IMG/VR virus record: IMGVR_UViG_3300030104_002244
Coordinates: 1-44,417 of that record
Strand: one strand, 5' to 3'
DNA length: 44,417 bases
Source of the DNA: a virus
The notes below the pieces were generated by a model. It was not told where the DNA came from. It searched no databases and worked only from the letters and a program-made list of their open reading frames with translations. A program made the position numbers and the translations under genes. The stretch's first letter is position 1, and every line of letters begins with the position of its first letter. Positions 1-9,400 of this stretch are shown here, piece after piece.

Positions 1-72
1 GGTAATGCAAACGATCTTAATGTTCAAGCAGGAATTGCATTATCTACTACAGAGTTATTGGTTAAAGGATAG
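1..72 (+). CDS. C-terminal fragment of an unidentified protein
   Basis: An open frame enters from the left edge and ends with TAG at 70-72 after 23 codons (begins GNANDLNV, ends ELLVKG). It is too short to assign. The next gene starts at GTG 72, overlapping the stop as TAGTG, so the two are probably translationally coupled. By position it should be the last gene of the tail or tail-fibre block that lies outside the window. Confidence 0.5.
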   Translation, partial: GNANDLNVQAGIALSTTELLVKG

Positions 73-548
73 TGTTTGATCCAATCACAATCGGTGCTTG
101 CTTGACCACAGCGAGTACGGCGTTTTCAGGTTTGAAGAAAGCTTTTCAGGCAGGTCGTGATATAGAATCTATGACAGGCGATTTATCAAGATGGATGGGT
201 GCTGTGTCAGATATAGAACAAAAAGAAAAGTCAGCTAAGAATCCACCTATCTTTCGTAAGGTATTTGGATCAGTAGAACAAGAAGCCTTAGAAGCCTTTG
301 CCGCTAAGAAGAAACTAGAAGAGCAAAGATATGAGCTTAAAACTTTCATTCAATTCTCGCATGGACACAAAGCTTGGGATGAATTGCTTGCAATGGAAGG
401 TAAGATAAGAAAAGCTAGACAAGAGCAACTGTATCGTCAACAAGAGATAAAAGAACGCATTATAGAGGGCATTTTTATATTTCTATTAGTGTGTACGATT
501 ATCGGTTTTGGTTGGCTGATATGGTACGCAAAATCAATACAGGAGTAA
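72..548 (+). CDS. Membrane-anchored coiled-coil protein of unknown function
   Basis: 158 aa starting at GTG, coupled to the preceding stop. The N-terminal part is weakly hydrophobic and Gly/Ala/Thr-rich, the middle is charged and helical (roughly residues 70-135, heptad-like, rich in Glu/Lys/Gln), and the C-terminus carries one clear transmembrane segment (about residues 136-153, beginning IFIFLLVC) and a short tail. I do not recognise the family by name. A C-terminal anchor with a long charged helix, next to another single-span protein, would fit an envelope-associated accessory protein made with the tail and ejection genes. A lysis role such as spanin or antiholin is possible but not shown. 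Confidence 0.75.
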   Translation: MFDPITIGACLTTASTAFSGLKKAFQAGRDIESMTGDLSRWMGAVSDIEQKEKSAKNPPIFRKVFGSVEQEALEAFAAKKKLEEQRYELKTFIQFSHGHKAWDELLAMEGKIRKARQEQLYRQQEIKERIIEGIFIFLLVCTIIGFGWLIWYAKSIQE

Positions 549-551
549 CTT

Positions 552-782
552 ATGGAAATTAGTATGTGGATGTTTTGGAACATTATTTTAACTTTAGTAA
601 TAGCTCCTGCTGTGTGGGCATTTAGAGGACTCATACAAGAAGTAAAACGAATCGATATACTATTGAATAAGACAAGAGAAGAATACGTAACACGTAAGGA
701 AATGCGTGATGATCTTAGTCAAGTGATGGATGCATTACATAGACTAGAAGATAAATTAGATAAAGTATTAAGTAAGGATTAA
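552..782 (+). CDS. Small N-terminally anchored coiled-coil membrane protein
   Basis: 76 aa starting at ATG 552, three bases after the previous stop. Residues 6-24 form one transmembrane span. The rest is a charged amphipathic helix ending in a leucine-heptad run (MDALHRLEDKLDKVL). This topology resembles XhlA-like or spanin-like phage proteins, but no diagnostic motif is present. It is paired with the preceding protein, which has the mirror-image topology (tail-anchored), so the two may interact through their helices. That is inference. Confidence 0.7.
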   Translation: MEISMWMFWNIILTLVIAPAVWAFRGLIQEVKRIDILLNKTREEYVTRKEMRDDLSQVMDALHRLEDKLDKVLSKD

Positions 783-787
783 TAGAC

Positions 788-2965
788 ATGGCAAACTTTG
801 CAGGATTTACAGACAAAAATGTTGTTGATATAGCAAAAATAGCAGGATTTCAAGGATCAGACATTGATATGGCTAAAGCTTTTATTAATAGCACACCTAA
901 AGCACAAGGAATAGCAGTTAAACTTTTTAAAGAAGCTAATAATAAATATAACAAAGGTGGTTATGTAAGAGGTTTTGCACCGGGTGGTATGCCACTATCT
1001 GAAATGAACAAATATATTAAAGGATCAGGTGGTGATTATAAAGATCTTTCAACATTTGATAATTATAATTTTACTAATGCCCCTTTTACAAAAGAAGAGT
1101 GGAAAGAAGCAGCTAGGTCTGAAGGATATGGTGCTAACACACAAGCTTCTACAGATGCAAATATAAAGTTTGGAGCTACAGCACCTGGTGCGACTACTTA
1201 CACTCCTGATCCTCCTGAACTATCCTCAGTAAATACAACAACAGCAGATGATGTAAATACAGGTACAAGTACTACAGATCCAAATAATACAGGAACAGGT
1301 ACTACAGGAACAGGTACTACAGGAACAGGTGGTTCTGCTGCTTATGCCCCTTTGATAACTAGTACTCCTATAAGCACTATAAGTGATGCAGAGATAGAAA
1401 AGGGAAAAATAGCTAGTGGAAAAGGTCAAGTTTCAGGAGAGCCTACTAAACCAGATTTGGGAAGCATATCACCTGATACAGTTTCTACAGATCAAAGTAT
1501 GAGTACTAATGTAATAGCAGATGACGACATTAAAAAAGTAGCAGATGATATTGATACTAAATTGTCAGGCATTTCAGCAGATACAGGTTCAGTTTCAGAT
1601 ACAGTTGAAGCTGAGACTATGACGAGAGATGAATTAAATCAATTAGATGAGAAAGCTGCTAAAATTGACGATGCACAAACTGTAACAGCACCAAACAAAA
1701 GAACATTGCAAGACAATGAAACAGTTCAATCTGCTTATGACAAAGATAAAGTAGATGATGTAATTAAGAAAACAGAAGAAGCTTTTGTAACAGCAGACCC
1801 TAGCACAAAAGCATTAGTGCAAGGGCAATTAGATAACTTGATGGATGATTTTGAAGGGGGTGCAACTCCTGTATGGGCGGCAGGTGCTATGCGTACTGCG
1901 TTAGCTGCTCTTAATGCAAGAGGATTAAATGCATCATCATTAGCAGGTCAAGCTATTGTACAGGCGGCAATGGAATCTGCTATACCCATTGCACAGACAG
2001 ATGCTGGAACTGTTGCTAAATTTGAATTAGAAAACTTATCTAATAGACAACAAGCAACTATTCTAGGGGCAGAACAAAGAGCTACGTTTTTAGGTCAAGA
2101 ATTTGATATGGAGTTTCAAACTAGAGTAAAAAATGCATCTACAATTTCAGAAATTGCAAAACAGAATTATGATGCTGATGTGCAGATTGCATTAGAAAAT
2201 GCTAGGATGGCTAATACTGTTGATCTTGCAAACTTAGAAGCGGAAAATGCAAAGGTTCTTTCTGATGCAGCAGCTTTAACTAAAATGGACTTGACTAATT
2301 TAACTAATAAACAACAAGCCGAAGTTGCTAATGCAGAAAATACTTTAGCAATGGATATGAAAAATTTAGATAATAAACAACAAGTAACTGTATTAAAAGG
2401 TGAAGCAAAAGTTCAAGCATTATTTAAAGATCAAGCCGCTGAAAATGCAGCAGCTCAGTTTAATGCAAGTGAAAAAAATAAAGTAGACATGTTCATGGAA
2501 GGTTTAGTAGCGACTATGCAAAGACATAATAGTGAACAAAAGAATGTTATGGAACAAGTTAAGTTTACAGAAACAAATGCAATGAATAAGTTCTTTTCTA
2601 CGCTTAAAGAAAACCGGGCACAGTTTAATGCTCAAAATGATTTGGTAATAGCACAAGCAAATGCACAATGGTATCAACAAGTTACAACAACTAACACAGC
2701 TGCTAAAAATGCAGCTAATATGCAAGATGCCCAAAATGCTACATCAATGACAAAGACACAATTAGATCATACCTTTCAAGCAGAAAGAGATATGATGAAT
2801 TGGATATTTACTGCTGATGATAATGACAAAACAAGAGCTGCCAATTTAATGATTGCACAGTTAGAAGCAAATGCACAAGCTGAATCTGACAGAGCAACAG
2901 GATGGAGTTCAATATTTCAGAGTGTACTAGGTGTTCTTACTAAAAAGATTGTTGGTGTTCCTTAA
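788..2965 (+). CDS. Internal virion / ejection-type structural protein, Ala/Gln-rich
   Basis: 725 aa. Near residues 56-70 it carries the motif NKGGYVRGFAPGG, which recurs in the 39852-41618 protein. Residues about 155-185 are a low-complexity Thr/Gly linker encoded by 15-bp tandem repeats. The second half (about 360-700) is a long Ala/Asn/Gln-rich helical region with repeats of the type NLxNKQQA (for example NLSNRQQAT, NLTNKQQAE, NLDNKQQVT), as in long coiled-coil internal virion proteins. It begins the block of large proteins upstream of a virion lysozyme and a 1389-aa protein, the usual place for T7 gp14/15/16-like ejection proteins in podoviruses. Family assignment rests on position and composition. 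Confidence 0.7.
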   Translation: MANFAGFTDKNVVDIAKIAGFQGSDIDMAKAFINSTPKAQGIAVKLFKEANNKYNKGGYVRGFAPGGMPLSEMNKYIKGSGGDYKDLSTFDNYNFTNAPFTKEEWKEAARSEGYGANTQASTDANIKFGATAPGATTYTPDPPELSSVNTTTADDVNTGTSTTDPNNTGTGTTGTGTTGTGGSAAYAPLITSTPISTISDAEIEKGKIASGKGQVSGEPTKPDLGSISPDTVSTDQSMSTNVIADDDIKKVADDIDTKLSGISADTGSVSDTVEAETMTRDELNQLDEKAAKIDDAQTVTAPNKRTLQDNETVQSAYDKDKVDDVIKKTEEAFVTADPSTKALVQGQLDNLMDDFEGGATPVWAAGAMRTALAALNARGLNASSLAGQAIVQAAMESAIPIAQTDAGTVAKFELENLSNRQQATILGAEQRATFLGQEFDMEFQTRVKNASTISEIAKQNYDADVQIALENARMANTVDLANLEAENAKVLSDAAALTKMDLTNLTNKQQAEVANAENTLAMDMKNLDNKQQVTVLKGEAKVQALFKDQAAENAAAQFNASEKNKVDMFMEGLVATMQRHNSEQKNVMEQVKFTETNAMNKFFSTLKENRAQFNAQNDLVIAQANAQWYQQVTTTNTAAKNAANMQDAQNATSMTKTQLDHTFQAERDMMNWIFTADDNDKTRAANLMIAQLEANAQAESDRATGWSSIFQSVLGVLTKKIVGVP
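1292..1330 (+). repeat. 15-bp in-frame tandem repeat (Gly/Thr linker)
   Basis: The unit GGAACAGGTACTACA occurs at 1292-1306 and 1307-1321, followed by a partial third copy at 1322-1330. It encodes GTGTT repeats inside the 725-aa virion protein. Being a multiple of three, it can change copy number without shifting frame. Confidence 0.85.
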
Positions 2966-3026
2966 TTGTATAGCATTTATGTGCTTGACTATAGGAGCTA
3001 CAGGATTAGATAATGGAGATAAAGAT

Positions 3027-4073
3027 ATGGTAAAAATTGTACAAGGTTTAAAGACTTTTGAAACCCCTGCGTATAAAGAATTATATGACAGATATTTAAA
3101 TAATGCTAATGAAAATAGAGGTATGCCACCTATAAATTTTTCAGGTAATTTATTAATAGGGTCTAGTGTTGTTGATCCATTAGATAATCCTACAGAGAAA
3201 GGTATTGCTACTTCTAAAGCAAATCTTAAAAACATGGAAATGAGAACAAATTTTAGCATAGAAAAAATGAGAGCTAGAAGAGAAGCAAATAGGAAAACTC
3301 AAGAAGAAGAAAATAATAAAGCTACTGAACTTGTTACACAAGATATCTTTAATGAGATTTTTAATGCTAGATTAAATTTAGAAGAGAAGGGTTTGCAAAA
3401 AGATGTTGATGAAGCAGTCGAAGTGTATAATCTAAAAGAATCAAATGAAAAATTTCCTATATTAAAAAATGAAATTAAAGTACAAGAATTTAAAAAGAAC
3501 GTAAATGCATCTGATAAAGTAGCGGCTGAATATAATAATGACAGAGCAGGAAAGTATTTTAAAGTTTTAAAACAAGAGTTTCCTTCTTTAAACAATAAAC
3601 AACTAAGTGCTTTAGTTGGCAATCTTCATCACGAATCAAAAGGATTTACAAAATACAAAGAAGAGGGTGTAAAAATAGGTGGAAGAGGAGATGCTCAATG
3701 GACAGGAACAAGAAGAAGAGAATTTTTGGAGTTTTGTAAAGAGAAAGGTTTAGATCCTAAAACTTTTGAAGGTAGTTCTGCTTTTTTAGTACATGAATTA
3801 AAAAATAATACAACTCATGGATTTACTCCTAAGTTTATGGAGAAGTTTAACAATCCAAATTTAACTCTTCGAGAATTATCAAAAGAAATACAAGATCATT
3901 TTTTTAGACCAGGAAAAAATACACAGCATACTGAAGATAGATTTGTAGATACTAGTTATTATTTTAAGATACTAGAGGGGGTTAAAGAGGATAAAAATAA
4001 AACTGTTGAAAAAGTAAGACCACCTCTAACTAGACCTTCATCACCATTTTTTAATAGAAGAGGAGATACATAA
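3027..4073 (+). CDS. Virion-associated lysozyme (phage tail lysozyme family)
   Basis: 348 aa from ATG 3027, preceded by GGAG at 3014-3017. A longer reading from GTG 2931 overlaps the previous gene and has no ribosome site. The N-terminal ~170 residues are charged and helical. The C-terminal part (about residues 175-325) matches the phage tail lysozyme family: LVGNLHHESKGF carries the likely catalytic Glu (near residue 203), then GDAQWTGTRR, where the family has its G-x-x-QW motif. It would locally open peptidoglycan during DNA ejection. The soluble lysis enzyme is a separate M15 peptidase at 32.5 kb. It lies among the internal virion genes and overlaps the next gene as TAATG. Confidence 0.82.
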   Translation: MVKIVQGLKTFETPAYKELYDRYLNNANENRGMPPINFSGNLLIGSSVVDPLDNPTEKGIATSKANLKNMEMRTNFSIEKMRARREANRKTQEEENNKATELVTQDIFNEIFNARLNLEEKGLQKDVDEAVEVYNLKESNEKFPILKNEIKVQEFKKNVNASDKVAAEYNNDRAGKYFKVLKQEFPSLNNKQLSALVGNLHHESKGFTKYKEEGVKIGGRGDAQWTGTRRREFLEFCKEKGLDPKTFEGSSAFLVHELKNNTTHGFTPKFMEKFNNPNLTLRELSKEIQDHFFRPGKNTQHTEDRFVDTSYYFKILEGVKEDKNKTVEKVRPPLTRPSSPFFNRRGDT

Positions 4074-4717
4074 TGCAAGTAGATGGCATAAATTTTTTTG
4101 ATAGACCTGTGCCTGGTGAATCACTAACAGTAGAGCCTAAAAGTAGACCTTATGAAAGACCACCTGAAATGTCAGATATGTCTGATGTGCTAGGATACTA
4201 TTTAGATGTTATGTACTCTAAAGAATTTATTGATAATATTGTTCAATTGCTAGATGTAAAATGTCCTGTTGAAGTAATTGTTAACGCAATAACAATGCAG
4301 AATGTAATAGAGGGAAGACATAGTGTACATACACGTTTATTAATAAGTCCAATTTTGCATGAGTATTTAAAACTATTAGCTACGCAGGCAGATATAGAAT
4401 ACGTGGACAATCTAGATACTAGAGATATGTCAGTTGAAAATAGAAAGCAACAAAATAGTAGAGTAGCAAAAAGAATAGAATCAGAACTTTTACAAATTAA
4501 AGAGGGAAGTAAAGAGGACGATGGTGGTGTGGAGTTAATGCGACAAACTGCAAAAATGTTAGCTACAGATCAGGCAACTACAGAAAATATAATGCCATTA
4601 GGTTCTGATGAAATTGAACAAGAAGAACAAGAAGAACAAGAGATGGATGTATTAACTGAAGATGCCTTGATGGAAGAACTTCCCACACAAGGACTAATGG
4701 AAAAAAGAGGAGAGTAG
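4073..4717 (+). CDS. Virion-region protein of unknown function, acidic C-terminus
   Basis: 214 aa, start codon overlapping the preceding stop (TAATG). It is mostly helical, with no signal peptide or membrane segment. The last ~50 residues are strongly acidic with a QEEQEEQE run. The early segment (residues 1-40) is Pro-rich. I do not recognise the family. Its place between the lysozyme and two large structural proteins, and tight translational coupling, suggest a structural or assembly role. Confidence 0.7.
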   Translation: MQVDGINFFDRPVPGESLTVEPKSRPYERPPEMSDMSDVLGYYLDVMYSKEFIDNIVQLLDVKCPVEVIVNAITMQNVIEGRHSVHTRLLISPILHEYLKLLATQADIEYVDNLDTRDMSVENRKQQNSRVAKRIESELLQIKEGSKEDDGGVELMRQTAKMLATDQATTENIMPLGSDEIEQEEQEEQEMDVLTEDALMEELPTQGLMEKRGE

Positions 4718-4718
4718 T

Positions 4719-6392
4719 ATGAGTTTGCCTGATCAAGAAGAACAAAAGAATTGGTATGAGCAATTAAAGAGTAAATTTACAACAGCAGATGCTGTGTGGT
4801 TAGCGGGTACAGGACTTATTGCTGCTTTGAATCCTAAAGGAATAAAAGGACAAGCTAAAGTTATAAAAGATGATCTTGAATTGTCTAAAAAAATGGGTGC
4901 TAATTTAGTTACGAATGCGAATAAAGTTATTTCACAAGAAACTTTACCTAAGATGGAAGAAGTTGAAAAGGAAAAAGCAGAGCTACTAGAATTTATTAAT
5001 GCAGATTTACAAGGTTTTGGTGAAGGTGCATCGCCTGTAAGAAATCCTTTTATTATGGCTTTAGTTCAATCTGGTCCAGCTTATTGGAGAGCATTTAGAG
5101 ATAAGTTGAAAAAACATAATCAATGGAGAACAAAAACAACAGCATCTGGTGGTGGTGGAATGCAAAGTTTAACTGCAGCAGAAATTGAAAGTGCGTTTGG
5201 AGATGGAACTAGTATTTTAGAAAGATATAAAGATGCTCCTACTGATGCTCTATCTATAGATCAATGGTCTGATTATATTGATAAAAGATATAAAGATTGG
5301 GAATCCTATATAGATAGAAGTGGTGCGTCAACTTCAGCAGAAGCAGGAATATTTGCAGAAATGTATGCTCCAAGTGTAGGTGCAATGTCAGAGAGAGATA
5401 GGCTATTAGCAATGTTGCCCGGTAGAAATGTAGGTAATGAATACTTCTCAATGGATGATTTATTTGCTATCAGTCAAAGTGCAACAGATTTTGGCATACC
5501 CTCTAATGAACTTATTCCTGTTGAAGGTGGGTACGATTTTAGAAGAACTGCTCCAAATCCTTTCTTTGATACAGTAGATGATATTTATATACCTGTTGTT
5601 AATGAAATGTTAAACACTATGTCAATTCCAAATTCAAAATTAAACAATGCAATTAAAGCTAATCCTAACGATGCTATTAATTATCCATTTCCAAATGAGA
5701 ACAAATATTTGGGGGTGTTTGGCATGATGAAAAAGGAAAAAAATGATGGCTCTAGATGGTGGGAGCAACCACAAAAATTGCCGTGGAATGGTTCTATAGA
5801 TAAAATAAAAGAACAAATGAGAATATTAGACGATAATGACGCAACGAATGCTCCTTATTATAAAGTTTTACAAAAAGCACTTGAGGTGGCTTCTAGTAAT
5901 CCAATAATACCATTAATATATTCTCAAGCATATGCTAATAGGATAACAGACAGAAACCAAATTACAATTGAAAATAGAACAGGAGCAAACGATGACACGG
6001 GTGTTGTTGCTATAAATATAGATGTAGATTTTTCTGGAGACGATCTTAAAGCAATTTATCAAGATGTAAGAGATTCATTTCTCACTTATTTAGAAACTTA
6101 TAAAAAAGATAATACTGATGAAAAGAGAACATCAGCATCAAGTGTATTAGATACTGCCCTTCGTTCTAGAATGGATAATGCATTTATGAGTCCAGAAACA
6201 ATAGCTAGATTTCTAGAAGGAATGGGAGTAAGAGAATTGCCAGGAGGAGGATATACTTATGCAGGTTTACACGCAGATGATACTTTTAGTTTTTATGGCA
6301 ACATTACAAGCGATAATACGACAACTCTATTTCAAATGACACTAGACCAAATTGTTAATGATGACATGTTTGGTACATACTTTAAAAGATAG
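4719..6392 (+). CDS. Putative internal virion protein
   Basis: 557 aa, starting one base after the previous stop. It has a short hydrophobic stretch near residues 25-40 (AVWLAGTGLIAALNP), then a charged helix, a Gly-rich loop near 145-152 and a mixed alpha/beta remainder. No catalytic motif is visible. It sits between lysozyme and the 1389-aa protein in the ejection block, so a structural or core role is likely. I cannot name the family. Confidence 0.65.
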   Translation: MSLPDQEEQKNWYEQLKSKFTTADAVWLAGTGLIAALNPKGIKGQAKVIKDDLELSKKMGANLVTNANKVISQETLPKMEEVEKEKAELLEFINADLQGFGEGASPVRNPFIMALVQSGPAYWRAFRDKLKKHNQWRTKTTASGGGGMQSLTAAEIESAFGDGTSILERYKDAPTDALSIDQWSDYIDKRYKDWESYIDRSGASTSAEAGIFAEMYAPSVGAMSERDRLLAMLPGRNVGNEYFSMDDLFAISQSATDFGIPSNELIPVEGGYDFRRTAPNPFFDTVDDIYIPVVNEMLNTMSIPNSKLNNAIKANPNDAINYPFPNENKYLGVFGMMKKEKNDGSRWWEQPQKLPWNGSIDKIKEQMRILDDNDATNAPYYKVLQKALEVASSNPIIPLIYSQAYANRITDRNQITIENRTGANDDTGVVAINIDVDFSGDDLKAIYQDVRDSFLTYLETYKKDNTDEKRTSASSVLDTALRSRMDNAFMSPETIARFLEGMGVRELPGGGYTYAGLHADDTFSFYGNITSDNTTTLFQMTLDQIVNDDMFGTYFKR

Positions 6393-6412
6393 AGAATTTC
6401 TAGGAGATATCT

Positions 6413-9400
6413 ATGTGGAATATTAAAGAAGATAATAATGAAAATGAAGATGATTTTAAACCCATAACTGTGCCTGTTGATCCAATTGTAACAACAGGTG
6501 CAGGTGTAGAAGCTTGGTGGAGAAGACCTATAACTAATACAACTATTAATCAAATAAATAGTATTGATAGAGAAGAGTTAACAAACAATCCTGAACTACT
6601 CGATGGGATACGATCTATTTTAGAAGACGATGGATTTGGGCAATTAGCTTATGAGCTAACTCCTGATGATGCAGTAAAGAATTTTTATACGTGGGGCAGA
6701 AACTATGACAGTAGTGATATTGGATTTTTAAGAGAAGGTAAAAAGGCAATTAGTCTTTCTCGTAAAGCAAAGTTATATGAAGATCCAAATTTTGGACACG
6801 ATAGAAAAAATGAATTAATTATAGAAAATGACAGAAAGCTAAGAAATTTTAATGCAGCTTTAGATCTTTGGGGTAAAGTTGATAATATTGCTGAATCTAT
6901 GAAAAAGGGAAATTGGCAAGACGCTGTAGGTGGTGTATTTGAAAATACTCTTAATGTTTTAAATCCAGCAGAAAGTCCAACTACATACGGCCCGCAAATA
7001 TTTGCTAGTTTAGGAAGAAAATTAATAACAAAACTAGGTGGAAAACAAACACTTAAATACATAGTAGGAGATGAGCTACAAGATCGCACCAAAGCTAGAT
7101 TGATAAAAGAAGTAGGTTATTATTCTGCTGTTGATGGCATGTTAGGATTGGGAATTGATGCCTATGTGCAAAATGCATTTATGCAAGTTGGAAGACAAGA
7201 TGAGTGGAACTATTATCAATCAGGTTTTACAGCATTAACAGGAATGGTAGCAGGAGGTGTTAGGCTACTTACTGAATTACCAAAAACAAAACCTATAGAG
7301 AAACATACATTTGGTTTTCCAGGTTTCTATACTAAGTTAGAAATGACAAAAGCAGAAAAAGCTATGGCTCATAGCAGACTTAATATTAGATCTAAAAAAC
7401 TTAATGAGCTTTGGCAAAAAATGACTGAAGGTGGATCAGCCTTACTTAATCCAGCTAATAGTGAAAAGCATATAGATTTTATGCATTTCTTTTTAAATGG
7501 ATATAAACATCCAACAGATCCATCTAAAAATGTTACAGGAATATTTGAAACATTGCATGATTCTTTAGGAGTTACATATCTACAAAACCTTAGAAATAAA
7601 AAGGGTGGTGGAGAATTTATGAAAAATTTAACATTTATGTTAAATGAAGTCATAGATAGTGATACCAAAAAAGAAATATCAAAGCAATTAAGAAATATGG
7701 ATAAAGAAGGTCTTTGGAGAAAGTCTATTCTTGAGGGAGATCCCACAGTAAGAATTGATAATAGAACAAAAATGGATAGCTATTGGGATGTGCTATTAAA
7801 AACAATGGCACAAACAGCAAGTCGTGGTGGTAGAGAGCTTGGATTTTTTGGTAATTTTTCTAAAAAGTTTTACAACGATCCTGCTAAGAACATAGATGAC
7901 ACTTTAACTGATAAAGAATTTTTGTCCAAATGGAGAAAAGGAAAAGATTTTGGAAACTATTGGCAAATGAATTGGAAGAGAGCAGTTATTACAAACTTCA
8001 CAACTAGTATATATAACTTAGGGGGATGGACAACTCAAAGTGCTGTTAATATAGGATCAGATGCAACTCTACTAGCATTACATTCTTGGGCATTGCCTGG
8101 AAAATTATTATATAATTATGCTAAAAAAGGTGTTACAGGAAATAAAGATATTAAACCTTTGGCTGATGCTCTTCAAACTTCTAAGAATTTATTTTTTAAT
8201 ACTAAGGCTAGATTAGGTGCTTTAGCAAATCCTAATGCAACATCTGAGTTAGCGAAAAAGTTTTTGTTTTTAGATCCTAAAAGTGCAGAAGTCTTAAATA
8301 AGTACATTGGTGGTGGATTTGAAGCAGGCATGGACTTAGCTGCAGTTGCTAAAAAAATAGGAAGTGTAAAAATTGAAACAGTAGATGGAGTAAGAAAAGT
8401 TGTTCCTAAAATTACTACTACGATTAAAGCTACAGAAGATGTGTTGGCTCTAGGACGAGTATTAATGATGACTGATTTAATTGATAATTTTACTAAATCA
8501 CAATCTTTTATTGTTAATCTTGACAGATCATTAAGAGAACTAATGCCAGGACAGAATAAGATTTTAGGAGATACTAAAGGATTAAAAGCTTTTGTAAACT
8601 TACCAAAAGAAGATTTGCAAGCTGCTCTTAAAGGCGATTACTTTTTTGAAGCAATGAGTAAGGCAATAAAAACAACACAAGAAGATATTTATTCTAAACC
8701 TTATAGTTTAAAAGGAGAAGAATGGATGTATGGTATAGCTGACTCTTGGTTTGGTAGGAATGTACCAGGTGTAAAACTCGTAGGTGATGCAAGTCAAACT
8801 ACCATGACATTTTTGACAAAGTTCATAGAAGAAATTGGAAATGTTCCTGTATTAGGCGTTTATTTTCCTTTTGGTAGATTTTTTAACAACATGACTGCAT
8901 TTACTTGGGATGCTATGGGTGGTGGTTCACCAGCTATGTTAATTGAATTAATGAAAACAGGCAATGTAAGTTTACAAACACAAAGAAGAAATGCCAAAAT
9001 GATATGGACAGGGGGTGCAGGTGTAACTATTGCAGGTGTTACTAGTGCATTTGGTAGTGAAGATGGTGTATTACAAAAAACAGATGTTTTCAATAAGGAA
9101 TGGCAAGAAGAATTTTTTCAAGGGTATGATGAAAGCACTTGGGCAGACAAAGCACAAGAACTTTACGATGCTATCTCTATATTAGATGGATCAAAAACAA
9201 TAGAAATTCTAGGAGATGTAGCAAAAGATTATGCAATGCTACCGGGTGAAATGGTAATGAAAGGATTGACGGACTATTCCTTATTGTCACAATGTATTGC
9301 AGAAGATCAAAAGAAATTAAAACTAGGTTTATCTTGGGATGAAGCCATTTATAATGGTAAACCTATTAATATAAGATATCATTTTCCTTTATCTCAATGT

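Noticed and set aside
2931-3026. N-terminal extension of the virion lysozyme from GTG 2931, looking like a signal peptide
   Set aside because: Overlaps the end of the 725-aa gene, lacks a ribosome site, and a good GGAG lies before ATG 3027.
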